A DNA stretch of 38,076 bases, from the NCBI RefSeq assembly GCF_001431665.1, contig NZ_LLXV01000061.1, forward strand, positions 1 to 38,076, in the 5' to 3' direction. The stretch's first letter is position 1. Every line of letters begins with the position of its first letter. Below, in pieces: positions 1-8,500 of this stretch. Source of the DNA: Stenotrophomonas beteli. GTDB lineage: Bacteria; Pseudomonadota; Gammaproteobacteria; Xanthomonadales; Xanthomonadaceae. The notes under the pieces were generated by a model, which saw only the letters and a list, made by a program, of their open reading frames with translations, was not told where the DNA came from and did not search any database. The position numbers and the translations under genes were made by a program.

Positions 1-1
1 G

Positions 2-982
2 CTGGCCCTGCTGCTGGCCGGCACCGCCGCTTCCACCACTGTATCCGCGCACGAACGCGTTCCCTCCGGCCAGCAGGTCGGCACCAGCCCCTGGGGACCG
101 AAAGACGAGATCGGCCGCCTCAACCTGATCACCGAAGCCTCGCGCGCCGCGATCCTGTCGCGGGTCAGCGGTGGCAAGGCCTATGACCTGGCCACCGAAT
201 ACTACGTCGGCATGCCCAGCTGGCAGGATGCCGGCGACCCGCACTACCAGTTCTGGATGACCCACACCCCGCGCGGCACGGTGATGGACGACCCGATGGG
301 CGTGGGCGAGACCATGAACCTCACCCGCAGCTACACCGGCACCGCCTTCTCGATGTACAGCCACACCGGCACCCACATCGATGCGCTGAACCACTTCGGC
401 ATCCACGGGAAGATCTGGAACGGCTTCGAGGCCGACAAGCACCTCGGCGATCGTGGCTGGAATGTCACCGGCATCGAGAAGTTCCCGCCGCTGATCGCGC
501 GTGGCGTGCTGATCGACGTGGCCGCCGCCAAGGGCGTGGAGATGCTGCCTGACAGCTACCGCGTCACCCGCCAGGACCTGAAGGACGCGCTGGCACGGCA
601 GAAGGTGACGCTTCAGCAGGGCGACGTGGTGCTGATCCGCACCGGCCGCATGCGCCTGTTCGAGCAGCCCAGGGCCTACATGGCCAACCCGCCGGGCATG
701 GGCCTGGACGCGGCGCGCTTCCTGGTCGAGGACAGCGGCGCGATGATCGTCGGCGCCGACAACCTCAGCTTCGAGACCTTCCCCTCGGAGGTGTCCGACG
801 ACTACGTGCCGCTGCACACCTACCTGCTGGCCCAACAGGGCGCGCCGATCATCGAGCTGGTGGCGCTGGATGAACTGGCCCGCGACAAGGTCTACGAGTT
901 CGCCTTCATCGGCGGCCCGCTGAAGATCCGCGGCGGCGATGCCGCACCGCTGCGCCCGGTGGCGTTGCCGGTCAGCCCGTAA
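2..982 (+). CDS. Secreted cyclase-family metal hydrolase (5' end outside window)
   Basis: The reading frame is open from the first bases of the window, so the start lies upstream. The visible N-terminus is a hydrophobic run (LALLLAGTAAS) ending near an alanine-rich cleavage region, which suggests export to the periplasm. The body carries the metal-binding signature of the cyclase/kynurenine-formamidase-like family (PF04199): HTGTHIDALNHFG, followed later by GDVVLIRTG and a GADNLSFE segment. Members hydrolyse amide or cyclic substrates (formylkynurenine, isatin) using a bound divalent metal. The substrate here cannot be told from sequence. Family membership is fairly certain, the exact function is not. 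A hairpin at 1037-1056 follows the stop and could end its transcript. Confidence 0.85.
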   Translation: MALLLAGTAASTTVSAHERVPSGQQVGTSPWGPKDEIGRLNLITEASRAAILSRVSGGKAYDLATEYYVGMPSWQDAGDPHYQFWMTHTPRGTVMDDPMGVGETMNLTRSYTGTAFSMYSHTGTHIDALNHFGIHGKIWNGFEADKHLGDRGWNVTGIEKFPPLIARGVLIDVAAAKGVEMLPDSYRVTRQDLKDALARQKVTLQQGDVVLIRTGRMRLFEQPRAYMANPPGMGLDAARFLVEDSGAMIVGADNLSFETFPSEVSDDYVPLHTYLLAQQGAPIIELVALDELARDKVYEFAFIGGPLKIRGGDAAPLRPVALPVSP

Positions 983-1036
983 CCGGGGCCTGTGGGGTGC
1001 CGCCCCTGGTCCGGCAACCCGTGCCATCCTGGGTGG

Positions 1037-1056
1037 GTGCCGACCTTGGTCGGCAC
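1037..1056. repeat. Short perfect hairpin after the cyclase gene
   Basis: The arms GTGCCGACC and GGTCGGCAC are separated only by TT. It resembles the short palindromes scattered through Stenotrophomonas genomes, but without a GTAG end. It is followed by TCCTTTCCC, so it could act as a weak terminator for the upstream gene. It is GC-rich with no long T run, so termination is only a guess. Confidence 0.5.
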
Positions 1057-1100
1057 TCCTTTCCCTCTTCAGCAACCTGAAACCCGACCCTCCAATTTCA

Positions 1101-1115
1101 TTAGTAATTCTACTT
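1101..1115 (+). promoter_or_regulatory. Candidate LexA box upstream of imuA
   Basis: TTAGTAATTCTACTT fits the Xanthomonadaceae LexA motif TTAG-N6-TACTA with one mismatch at the last base. It sits in an AT-rich patch about 130 bp before the imuA start, the place expected for an SOS operator of an imuA-imuB-dnaE2 operon. The motif form is known from Xylella and Xanthomonas; that this copy binds LexA is inference. Confidence 0.55.
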
Positions 1116-1242
1116 ACAACGCGAGTAGCATGTCCGGTCTCAGCCCCTGATACCGGCCTGTCGATACTCGTTCCATGCCCGCCGTTTCCGCCCGCTTCCG
1201 TCGCTCCCAGCCTGCCCGGCGCCTCCCTTGGAGGACCGGCTG

Positions 1243-1857
1243 ATGGGCGCCGTCGTCGCCCTCGACCGGCTGCTGGATGGCCGCCAGCTGTGGCGCGGCC
1301 CGGCCCGCCACGGGCCGGCCAGCGACCACCTGGCCAGCGGCCACCCCGCGCTGGACGCCCGCCTGCCGGGTGGCGGCTGGCCGGCCAGCGGGCTGTGCGA
1401 GGTGCTGCAGGCCGCGCCCGGCGTGGGCGAACTGGCCCTGGTCTGGCCAGCGTTGGCCCGGCTGAGCCAACGCGACCGCCCGATCGTGCTGATCGCCCCG
1501 CCCTATCGCCCGCATGCGCCGGCCTGGGCCGCTGCCGGGCTGGAGCTGGCCCAGCTGCAGATCATCCAGGCCACACCGAAGCAGGCGTTGTGGGCGGCCG
1601 AGCAATGCCTGCGCTCTGCCGCCTGTGCGGCGGTGCTGTGCTGGCCGCAGCACGCCGACGACCGCGCCCTGCGCCGCCTGCAGGTCGCCGCCGACAGCGG
1701 CCAATGCCTGGGCTTCGTGTTCCGCGAGGCGCAGGCAGCGCGCAACCCCTCCCCGGCCAGCCTGCGCCTGCAACTCGAGCATGGCCAGGTGCGGGTGCTG
1801 AAGTGCCGCGGCGGGTTGCCGCCAGCACAGCCACTGCCGCTGGCCATCGCGCACTGA
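1243..1857 (+). CDS. imuA: ImuA, SOS mutagenesis accessory protein
   Basis: This encodes a 204-aa RecA/SulA-like protein of the ImuA family, which works with ImuB and DnaE2 in damage-induced translesion synthesis. The N-terminal region has the family pattern of a helix followed by SGHPALDARLPGGGWP, a degenerate RecA-like P-loop area, then EVL and a beta-strand/helix alternation to the end. The ATG at 1243 is preceded at good spacing by TTGGAGGACC; an in-frame TTG at 1228 lies inside that ribosome site and is less likely. It is the first gene of a tight operon, 9 bp before imuB, with the LexA-like box upstream. A 22-codon ORF (1175-1243) ends by overlapping this start in TGATG, which could couple translation or be chance. 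Confidence 0.9.
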   Translation: MGAVVALDRLLDGRQLWRGPARHGPASDHLASGHPALDARLPGGGWPASGLCEVLQAAPGVGELALVWPALARLSQRDRPIVLIAPPYRPHAPAWAAAGLELAQLQIIQATPKQALWAAEQCLRSAACAAVLCWPQHADDRALRRLQVAADSGQCLGFVFREAQAARNPSPASLRLQLEHGQVRVLKCRGGLPPAQPLPLAIAH

Positions 1858-1866
1858 GGCCGCGCC

Positions 1867-3276
1867 ATGCATTGGGCCTGCCTGTTGTTGCCGCAGCTGG
1901 CGCTGGACAGCGTGCTGCGCCTGCAGCCGGACCCGCAGCGGCCGCTGGTGCTGCTGCAGGGGCCGGCCCAGCGCCGCGTGCTGCGCGCGGTCAGCCCGGC
2001 CGCGCGGGCCGCCGGCCTGCGCCCGGGCATGCTGCTGTCGGCCGCGCAGGTGCTGGTGCAGGACCTGCACCTGCACGATTACGACCCGAACGCCGAACAG
2101 CACACCCGGCAGCTGCTGGCCAGCTGGGCCTATGCCTACAGCTCGCAGGTCAGCCTCGATTTTCCGCATGCGCTGGTGCTGGAGATCGGTGCCAGCCGTG
2201 CCCTGTTCGGTGACTGGCTGACCATCCAGAAACGCCTGCGGGCCGAACTGCACGAACTCGGCTTCCGCCATCGCCTGGTGGCCGCGCCCACCGCGCATGC
2301 CGCGCGCGTGCTGGCCAACGTCCACGACGGCCTCGGCATTGATGCGCAGCAGCTGCCGGCGGCACTGGCACAGCTGCCGTTGCCGCGCAGTGGGCTGCCG
2401 AGCGAAGCAGTGACCGTGCTGGGACGCTCCGGCCTGCGCACGTTGGGCGCGGTGCTGGACCTGCCACGCGACAGCCTTGCCCGGCGCTTCGCCCCCGACG
2501 TGCTGCAGCAACTGGACGCGCTGCGTGGCCTTCCCACCGCGCCACTGCGTTACTACCAGCCTCCCGATCGTTTCGATGCGCGCATCGAATTCGAGTACGA
2601 GATCGAATCCAGCCAGGCCCTGCTGTTTCCACTACGTCGCCTGCTGCTGGACCTGGCCGCCTTCCTGTGCTCGCGCGATGGCGGCGTGCAGCGCTTCGAC
2701 CTGCATTTCGAACACGACCTGCTGCCGCCCAGCGTGCTGACCATCGGCCTGCTGGCGCCGGAGCGTGATCCCGCGCTGCTGTTCGAGATCGCGCGCAACC
2801 GCATGGAAGCCTTCGCCCTGCCCGCCGGCAGCCGCGCACTGCGCCTGCAGGCCGAGCAGCTGCCGCCCTTCGTGCCCGCCGCGCGTGACCTGTTCGATAC
2901 CCGGCCGGCACAGGCGATGCCCTGGAACCAGCTTCGCGAGCGCCTGCGCGCGCGGCTGGGCGATGACGCCGTGCAGCCGTTGGCGGTGCAGGCCGACCAT
3001 CGCCCCGAACGCGCCAGTGGCACCCAGCCGGCGGTCAAGCCTCCGTCGTACTGGCCGCTACGCCCGGGCTGGCTGCTGGATACGCCGCAACCCCTGCGCG
3101 ACCCGCGCCTGCGCATCGTCGCCGGGCCGGAGCGGATCGAATCAGGCTGGTGGGACCAGGCCGATGCACGGCGCGACTACTACGTGGTGGAAACCGCGCA
3201 TGGCCAACGCGGTTGGGCATTCCGTGCACGCAACGACCCGCATGCACCGTGGATGCTGCACGGCTGGTTCGGCTGA
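1867..3276 (+). CDS. imuB: ImuB, Y-family polymerase-like mutagenesis protein
   Basis: This encodes a 469-aa ImuB homologue, a Y-family DNA polymerase relative that has lost catalysis and serves as an adaptor between the beta clamp, ImuA and DnaE2. The N-terminal motif is LLLPQLALDSVL, where active Y polymerases have an aspartate followed by aromatic residues. The second acidic motif (normally S-x-D-E) reads LEIGASRALFG. No catalytic acidic triad is visible, as usual for ImuB. A C-terminal stretch typical of ImuB follows, with SGWWDQADARRDYY near residue 435 and an ending in WMLHGWFG. It starts 9 bp after imuA and ends 6 bp before dnaE2, so the three genes should be one SOS transcript. Confidence 0.93.
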   Translation: MHWACLLLPQLALDSVLRLQPDPQRPLVLLQGPAQRRVLRAVSPAARAAGLRPGMLLSAAQVLVQDLHLHDYDPNAEQHTRQLLASWAYAYSSQVSLDFPHALVLEIGASRALFGDWLTIQKRLRAELHELGFRHRLVAAPTAHAARVLANVHDGLGIDAQQLPAALAQLPLPRSGLPSEAVTVLGRSGLRTLGAVLDLPRDSLARRFAPDVLQQLDALRGLPTAPLRYYQPPDRFDARIEFEYEIESSQALLFPLRRLLLDLAAFLCSRDGGVQRFDLHFEHDLLPPSVLTIGLLAPERDPALLFEIARNRMEAFALPAGSRALRLQAEQLPPFVPAARDLFDTRPAQAMPWNQLRERLRARLGDDAVQPLAVQADHRPERASGTQPAVKPPSYWPLRPGWLLDTPQPLRDPRLRIVAGPERIESGWWDQADARRDYYVVETAHGQRGWAFRARNDPHAPWMLHGWFG

Positions 3277-3282
3277 GCCCCC

Positions 3283-6200
3283 ATGCACAGTGAACTGCCC
3301 GGCTACGCTGAACTGCACTGCCTGTCGGCTTTCAGTTTCCAGCGCGGCGCCTCGATTGCCGAAGAACTGTTCGCGCGCGCCGCCGGCCAGGGTTACCGGG
3401 CACTGGCGATCACCGACGAATGCTCACTGGCCGGCATCGTGCGCGCCTGGCAGGCGGCGAAGGCGCATGGCGTGGCGCTGATCGTCGGCGCCGAATTCCA
3501 GGTCGAGGACGGGCCGAAGCTGGCCCTGCTGTGCACCGACCAGGCCGCCTATGCCGGGCTGTGCCAGTTGATCACCACCTGCCGGCGGCGCGCGGCCAAG
3601 GGCGGGTACCGTTGCCTGCGCGAGGACCTGCTCGGCCTGCCCGACGGGCTGCTGTGCCTGTGGCTGGACCGGCAACCGGCCGCCACCGATCTGGAACTGC
3701 TGCGTGCAGGCTTCAATGATCGCCTGTGGCTGGCGGTGGAACTGCACCACGAGCACGACGACGCACGCCGCCTGCAGCAGCTGCAGGCCTTCGGCGAACG
3801 CCATCGCCTGCCACTGGTTGCCAGTGGCGATGTGCACATGCACGTGCGCCGCCGCCGTGCCCTGCAGGACACACTGACTGCGATCCGCCACCGCTGCAGC
3901 GTGGCCGAGGCCGGCTGGCGCCTGTTCCCCAATGGCGAGCGCCACCTGCGCCCGCGTACCGCACTGGCCCAGCTGTATCCGCCCGAACTGCTGGCCGAAA
4001 CCCTGCGTATTGCAGAGCGCTGCCACTTCACCCTGGAACAGCTGCAGTACACCTACCCACGTGAGCTGGTGCCCGAAGGCCACGATCCGGACAGCTGGCT
4101 GCGCGTGCTGGTCGAGCGTGGCATCCGGTGGCGTTGGAAAGGCGGCATCGAAGCGAAACAACGCACGCAGATCGAGCACGAACTGGCGTTGATCAAGCAG
4201 AAGAACTACGCCTCCTACTTCCTCACCGTGCAGGACATCGTGCGCTTCGCGCGCAGCCAGGACATTCTCTGCCAGGGCCGCGGCTCGGCGGCCAACTCGG
4301 CAGTGTGCTTCGTGCTGGGCGTGACCGAGATCGACCCGGCGCGCAGCAATCTGCTGTTCGAACGCTTCATCTCCGCCGAGCGCGATGAACCACCGGATAT
4401 CGACATCGACTTCGAGCACGAGCGCCGCGAGGAAGTGCTGCAGTACGTGTTCAAGCGCTACGGCCGCGAGCGCGCGGCACTGGCTGCGGTGGCGATCAGC
4501 TACCGTGGCCGCAGCGCGATCCGCGACGTGGCCCGTGCACTTGGCCTGCCGATGGACCAGGTCAACGAACTGGGCGCGGCGATGGACCACTGGGGCGGCA
4601 ACATCCCGCTGCCGGAAACCCTGCGCGAGCGAGGCTTCGATCCGGACACGCCCTTGATGCGGCGCCTGCTGGCGTTGACCGCCGAGCTGATCGATTTTCC
4701 GCGCCACTTGTCGCAGCACCCGGGCGGTTTCGTGATCTCCGAGCATCCGCTGTCGACCCTGGTGCCGGTGGAAAACGCGGCGATGGCCGACCGCACCGTC
4801 ATCCAGTGGGACAAGGATGACCTGGATGCCACCGGCCTGATGAAGGTCGACTGCCTGGCATTGGGCATGCTCACCGCCATCCGCAAGTGCCTGGCGATGC
4901 TGAAGCAGCATGGCCTGCACAGTGGACGCATGGATGCGATCCCTCCCAAGGACACGAAGACCTACGACATGATCTGCGCCGCCGACACCATCGGCGTGTT
5001 CCAGATCGAATCGCGCGCGCAGATGGCGATGCTGCCGCGCATGCAGCCGCGCACGTTCTATGACCTGGTGATCGAGGTGGCGATCGTGCGACCCGGCCCG
5101 ATCCAGGGCGACATGGTGCATCCCTACCTGGAACGGCGGCGGATCCTGCGCGAACAGGGCCCGGACGCGTTGAACGATCCGGACAATCCGCTTTACCCAC
5201 CGCAGCTGGAACGCGTGTTCGCGCGCACGCTGGGCGTTCCATTGTTCCAGGAACAGGTGATGCAGCTGGCGGTCGAAGCAGCCGGTTACACGCCTGGCCA
5301 GGCCGATGCCCTGCGTCGTTCGATGGCGGCCTGGAAACGCCGTGGCGGGCTGGAACCGCATCGCGAGAAGCTGCTGGCCGGCATGCTGGAGAACGGCTTC
5401 AGCCGCCAATACGGTGAGCACCTGTTCGAGCAGATCAAGGGATTCGGCGATTACGGTTTCCCGGAAAGCCACGCCGCCAGCTTTGCCCTGCTGACCTATA
5501 ACAGCTGCTGGCTGAAATGCCACCACCCGGCCGCATTCACCGCCAGCCTGATCAACAGCCAGCCGCTGGGTTTCTACAGCCCCGACCAGCTGCTGCAGGA
5601 CGCGCGCCGGCATGGCATTACCGTTCTTCCCGTGGACGTGCGCCACAGCAACTGGGACTGCACCCTGGATTTCAGCAAGGGGCCGGCAGCGATCCGGCTC
5701 GGCCTGCGCCTGATCGACGGCTGCAACGAAGGTGCTGTGCAGGCCATCATGCGCGAACGTGCGCGGCGCCCGTTCGACGATGTGGGCGACCTGTGCCAGC
5801 GCACCGCCCTGGATCGCCGCCAGCAGGGCCTGCTGGCCGATGCCGGTGCGCTGCGCGGGCTCAGTGGCCATCGCCATCGTGCACGCTGGGATATCTCCGG
5901 CGTGGAAAACCGGCTGCCCCTGTTCGAGCAGGCCCGCGCCACCGCCGAAGCGCGCGTGCCGCTGCCCCTGCCCAGCGCCTGGGAGGACATGCAGGCCGAT
6001 TACCGCAGTACCGGCACCACCCTTGGCCGCCATCCGATCTCGTTCCTGCGCGCGCAGCTGCGCAGCCGCGGCTGCCTGGATGCCGCGCAGCTTGCGGGCC
6101 ACGGCCATGGCCGCCGCGTGCGCATCGCCGGCTTGGTACGCATGCGCCAGCGCCCGCAGACCGCCAGCGGCGTCACCTTCCTCACCCTTGAGGACGAGAC

Positions 6201-6393
6201 CGGCATGGTCAATGCCGTGGTCTGGCGGCACCTGGCTGATCGCCAGCACCGGGTGCTGATCGATACCCAGCTGATGCAGATCGACGGCCGCCTGGAACGC
6301 GTCGATGGCGTGCAGCATGTCATCGTGCAGCGCATGCACTGCCTGGATGAACTGCTGCAGGGCCTGCGCAGCCACAGTCGCGATTTCCACTGA
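3283..6393 (+). CDS. dnaE2: Error-prone DNA polymerase III alpha subunit DnaE2 (ImuC)
   Basis: This 1036-aa protein has the usual DnaE2 length. It is the damage-inducible replicative-type polymerase that does the synthesis in the ImuA/ImuB/DnaE2 mutasome. An N-terminal PHP domain begins [12 protein letters not shown]. The palm core follows, with GRGSAANS at residues 332-339 and the catalytic aspartates in PDIDIDF at 371-377. [13 protein letters not shown] and [15 protein letters not shown] lie further on. A C-terminal OB-fold segment spans about 940-1000 ([11 protein letters not shown]... FLTLEDETG). The start is the first ATG after imuB, with a 6-bp gap. In many bacteria this operon carries or adjoins a lexA gene; none is seen here, so control would rest on a LexA encoded elsewhere. 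Confidence 0.96.
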   Translation: MHSELPGYAELHCLSAFSFQRGASIAEELFARAAGQGYRALAITDECSLAGIVRAWQAAKAHGVALIVGAEFQVEDGPKLALLCTDQAAYAGLCQLITTCRRRAAKGGYRCLREDLLGLPDGLLCLWLDRQPAATDLELLRAGFNDRLWLAVELHHEHDDARRLQQLQAFGERHRLPLVASGDVHMHVRRRRALQDTLTAIRHRCSVAEAGWRLFPNGERHLRPRTALAQLYPPELLAETLRIAERCHFTLEQLQYTYPRELVPEGHDPDSWLRVLVERGIRWRWKGGIEAKQRTQIEHELALIKQKNYASYFLTVQDIVRFARSQDILCQGRGSAANSAVCFVLGVTEIDPARSNLLFERFISAERDEPPDIDIDFEHERREEVLQYVFKRYGRERAALAAVAISYRGRSAIRDVARALGLPMDQVNELGAAMDHWGGNIPLPETLRERGFDPDTPLMRRLLALTAELIDFPRHLSQHPGGFVISEHPLSTLVPVENAAMADRTVIQWDKDDLDATGLMKVDCLALGMLTAIRKCLAMLKQHGLHSGRMDAIPPKDTKTYDMICAADTIGVFQIESRAQMAMLPRMQPRTFYDLVIEVAIVRPGPIQGDMVHPYLERRRILREQGPDALNDPDNPLYPPQLERVFARTLGVPLFQEQVMQLAVEAAGYTPGQADALRRSMAAWKRRGGLEPHREKLLAGMLENGFSRQYGEHLFEQIKGFGDYGFPESHAASFALLTYNSCWLKCHHPAAFTASLINSQPLGFYSPDQLLQDARRHGITVLPVDVRHSNWDCTLDFSKGPAAIRLGLRLIDGCNEGAVQAIMRERARRPFDDVGDLCQRTALDRRQQGLLADAGALRGLSGHRHRARWDISGVENRLPLFEQARATAEARVPLPLPSAWEDMQADYRSTGTTLGRHPISFLRAQLRSRGCLDAAQLAGHGHGRRVRIAGLVRMRQRPQTASGVTFLTLEDETGMVNAVVWRHLADRQHRVLIDTQLMQIDGRLERVDGVQHVIVQRMHCLDELLQGLRSHSRDFH

Positions 6394-6444
6394 CACCGGG
6401 AATGACCGCGTAACGGCCACCGGGTGATGCCAACCCGTTAGAGT

Positions 6445-6531
6445 TAGAGTCGACGGTTGGTCGACTTGCGCGCGTCAGCGCGGGAATTTCCGTGATCTGA
6501 TCGAACAGCAGTCGACTGACCGTCGACTCTA
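6445..6531. repeat. Pair of inverted SMAG-type palindromes
   Basis: Two copies of a hairpin-forming repeat face each other. The left copy begins TAGAGTCGACGG and the right copy ends CCGTCGACTCTA. Over about 22 bp they match as reverse complements with two differences, and each can also fold on itself through AGTCGAC/GTCGACT. They lie between dnaE2 and the next gene. Similar GTAG-ended palindromes are a known giant repeat family of S. maltophilia. Confidence 0.75.
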
Positions 6532-6584
6532 CCCATCCCCTTTTGCATCCGCTATTGTCGCTGCATCCAAGGAAGGACGACACG

Positions 6585-7091
6585 ATGCCCCGTGCACTGC
6601 TGCTGACCACGCTGGTGGTCTCCCTGCTCGCCCTGCTGGTTTCCGGCTGGACCGCCTGGAACCTGCACCGCAGCCAATCACCACAGCGCATCATCGAGGC
6701 ACGCGGCCTGGTCATCCACGACGGCAATGGGCAACCGCGCGTGATCCTCGGCGCACCGGTTCCCGATCCGCTCAGCCAGGGCCGCAGCCAGGGGCCGCGC
6801 GCCACCGCGCTGTCCGGCCTGATCCTGCTCGGTCCCGACGGTTCCGAGCGCGGCGGTTATGGCACCAGCGACCGCGGCGGCGAAGCCCTGCTCACCCTTG
6901 ACGATGCCACCGGCACCACCGAGGTGTTCAAGGTCGTCGCCAACCCGGACCGTGGCGCCAGCCTGATGGTCAAGCACCAGAACAACACCGGCGCCATGCT
7001 TACCTCCTGGCAGGGCAAGCCGGAGCTGATGTTCGTCGATGACAGCGGCCAGTCCTACTACGTGCGCCCGGGCGCCAACGCCGCGCCCTGA
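6585..7091 (+). CDS. Small membrane-anchored protein of unknown function
   Basis: This 168-aa protein has one N-terminal hydrophobic segment (about residues 4-24, rich in Leu/Val with SGWTAW) that should anchor it in the inner membrane. The rest is predicted outside: a beta-rich domain with repeated G-D/N-G turns (VIHDGNGQPRVILGAP, LLGPDGSERGGYGTSDRGG, MFVDDSGQSYYV). I do not recognise the family. The ATG at 6585 is chosen because AAGGAAGGA lies 8 bp before it; an in-frame TTG at 6543 has no such site. It stands alone between two SMAG-type repeats, so it is probably its own transcription unit. Confidence 0.8.
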   Translation: MPRALLLTTLVVSLLALLVSGWTAWNLHRSQSPQRIIEARGLVIHDGNGQPRVILGAPVPDPLSQGRSQGPRATALSGLILLGPDGSERGGYGTSDRGGEALLTLDDATGTTEVFKVVANPDRGASLMVKHQNNTGAMLTSWQGKPELMFVDDSGQSYYVRPGANAAP

Positions 7092-7099
7092 TCCGCTTC

Positions 7100-7142
7100 T
7101 GTAGCGTCGAGCCATCCTCGACTGCTTCTACTCGATGCTACA
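7100..7142. repeat. SMAG-type GTAG palindrome overlapping the mocR stop
   Basis: TGTAGCGTCGA on the left and TCGATGCTACA on the right are near-perfect inverted copies, with an inner hairpin GTCGAG...CTCGAC. The right end supplies the TAG stop of the minus-strand MocR gene (7138-7140). It may also serve as a transcription end between the two convergent genes. Confidence 0.7.
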
Positions 7143-8424
7143 GACCGCACACCGCCGCCAGGTCATCAGCCAGCTGCCGCAGCTGCGCCGGCCCCAGTGC
7201 CGCGCAGGTGATGCGCAGGCCATGGCCCGGCGCTGCCACCGCAAACACTTCGCCCGCGCGCACATGCCAGCCACGCGAGGCCAGCGCCAGCACCTGCCGA
7301 TGGCTGTCGGCCGGCAACGGCAGCCACAGGTTCAAGCCTTCCATCGGCTGCGGGGTCGGCACGCCACGTGCCCGCAGCAGTTCCTGCAGCGACTGCAGGC
7401 GTTGCTGGTAACGCTCACCCGCAGAAACGATCCTGGCCCGCTGCGCTGAAGAGGCCAGTACCGAGATGGCCGCGTCCTGCAGCAGGTGACTGACCCAGCC
7501 GGTACCGGACGCCAACCGCAGCCGCAGCCGCGTTGCGCTCTCTTCATCGCAGGCCAGCCAGGCCAACCGCAGGTCCGGGCCCAGTGGCTTGGACAGCGAG
7601 CGCAGCAATGCCCAACGCCGGCCATCCAGTGGCAGCACCGAGTGGTAGGCCTGCTGCGAGAGCAGCGCGTAATGATCATCGATCAGCACCGCCACCTGCG
7701 GGTAGGCCGCCAGCAATTGCCGCAACGCCCGCGCCCGCTTCGCATCCAGGCTGGCCCCGGTCGGGTTGTGCGCACGGGGGGTGAGCAGCACCGCGCGAGC
7801 ACCAGCTTCCAGCGCCTGCCGCAGCGATTCGACCTGCATGCCATGGGCATCCACCGCCACCGGCAACGGCGCATGACCCGAAGCGTTGAGCACATTGAGG
7901 CTGCCGAGGAAGCACGGATCCTCCACCGCGATGCGATCACCCGGCAGCAGCCACGCCGCCAGCAGGCGTTCGATGCCATCGACCGCGCCATGGGTCAGTT
8001 CCAGCGCATAGCCGCCGGGGCAGTCCGCGTCCAGCGAGGCGCGCGCCAGCGACTGCAATCGTGGGTCGACCGTACCCACGCCATACAGCCGCGGCGCGGC
8101 CGGGGCCAGCCGCAGGGGCGGCAGCAGGCGTGGATCCGGATTGCCGCCGGCCAGATCATGCAGGGCCAAGCCCGGAGGGGTGCCTTCGCGTGCCATCACC
8201 GGCGGCAGGCCACGCACCACCGTGCCGCGGCGGCCGCCGGTACTGGCCAAGCCAGCCGCGTCCAGCCGCTTGTACGCGGCGGCCACGGTGTTCCGGTTCA
8301 CCCCCAGCTGTTCAGCCAGCTCGCGCACCGATGGCAGCACGCTGCCGGCAGGCAACCGGCCCTTGCCGATGCCATCGCGGATGCTGTCGAAGATCGACTC
8401 GGCGCTATGCCCGGTGATTTTCAT
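7138..8424 (-). CDS. MocR/PdxR-type regulator (GntR DNA-binding domain fused to aminotransferase fold)
   Basis: This 428-aa protein has two parts. Residues 1-72 form a GntR winged helix (AGSVLPSVRELAEQLGVNRNTVAAAYKRL). Residues about 90-428 form a fold-type I aminotransferase domain with HNPTG (219-223), the pyridoxal-contacting acid in DDHY (D250), and the Schiff-base lysine in SLSKPLG (K279). MocR proteins sense pyridoxal 5'-phosphate or an amino-acid adduct and often control a divergent neighbour. Here that neighbour is yggS, a PLP-homeostasis gene, and a direct repeat lies between the two starts. I infer control of yggS, itself or both. The last codons lie in a SMAG repeat, so the C-terminus may differ between strains. 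Confidence 0.93.
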   Translation of the reverse strand: MKITGHSAESIFDSIRDGIGKGRLPAGSVLPSVRELAEQLGVNRNTVAAAYKRLDAAGLASTGGRRGTVVRGLPPVMAREGTPPGLALHDLAGGNPDPRLLPPLRLAPAAPRLYGVGTVDPRLQSLARASLDADCPGGYALELTHGAVDGIERLLAAWLLPGDRIAVEDPCFLGSLNVLNASGHAPLPVAVDAHGMQVESLRQALEAGARAVLLTPRAHNPTGASLDAKRARALRQLLAAYPQVAVLIDDHYALLSQQAYHSVLPLDGRRWALLRSLSKPLGPDLRLAWLACDEESATRLRLRLASGTGWVSHLLQDAAISVLASSAQRARIVSAGERYQQRLQSLQELLRARGVPTPQPMEGLNLWLPLPADSHRQVLALASRGWHVRAGEVFAVAAPGHGLRITCAALGPAQLRQLADDLAAVCGL

Positions 8425-8425
8425 T

Positions 8426-8460
8426 TTGTCCTATGCCAAAATAATTCTTGTCCTGTGCCA
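8426..8460. promoter_or_regulatory. Direct-repeat operator between mocR and yggS
   Basis: TTGTCCTATGCCA (8426-8438) and TTGTCCTGTGCCA (8448-8460) are direct repeats with one mismatch, starting 22 bp apart, close to two helical turns. MocR-family regulators are known to bind such same-direction repeats. The spacer contains AATAAT/AATTAT, a possible -10 for the minus-strand mocR, whose ATG is only 2 bp from the first repeat. Binding is inferred from position and form. Confidence 0.65.
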
Positions 8461-8500
8461 GTGTATCCCACCCTGGCCGTCCCGCATTGGAGGTGCCCGC

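Noticed and set aside
3424..6420. Open frame of nearly 1000 codons antisense to dnaE2
   Set aside because: It is a high-GC shadow. Its composition (His/Gln/Ala-rich) has no family features, while the plus strand has complete DnaE2 motifs.
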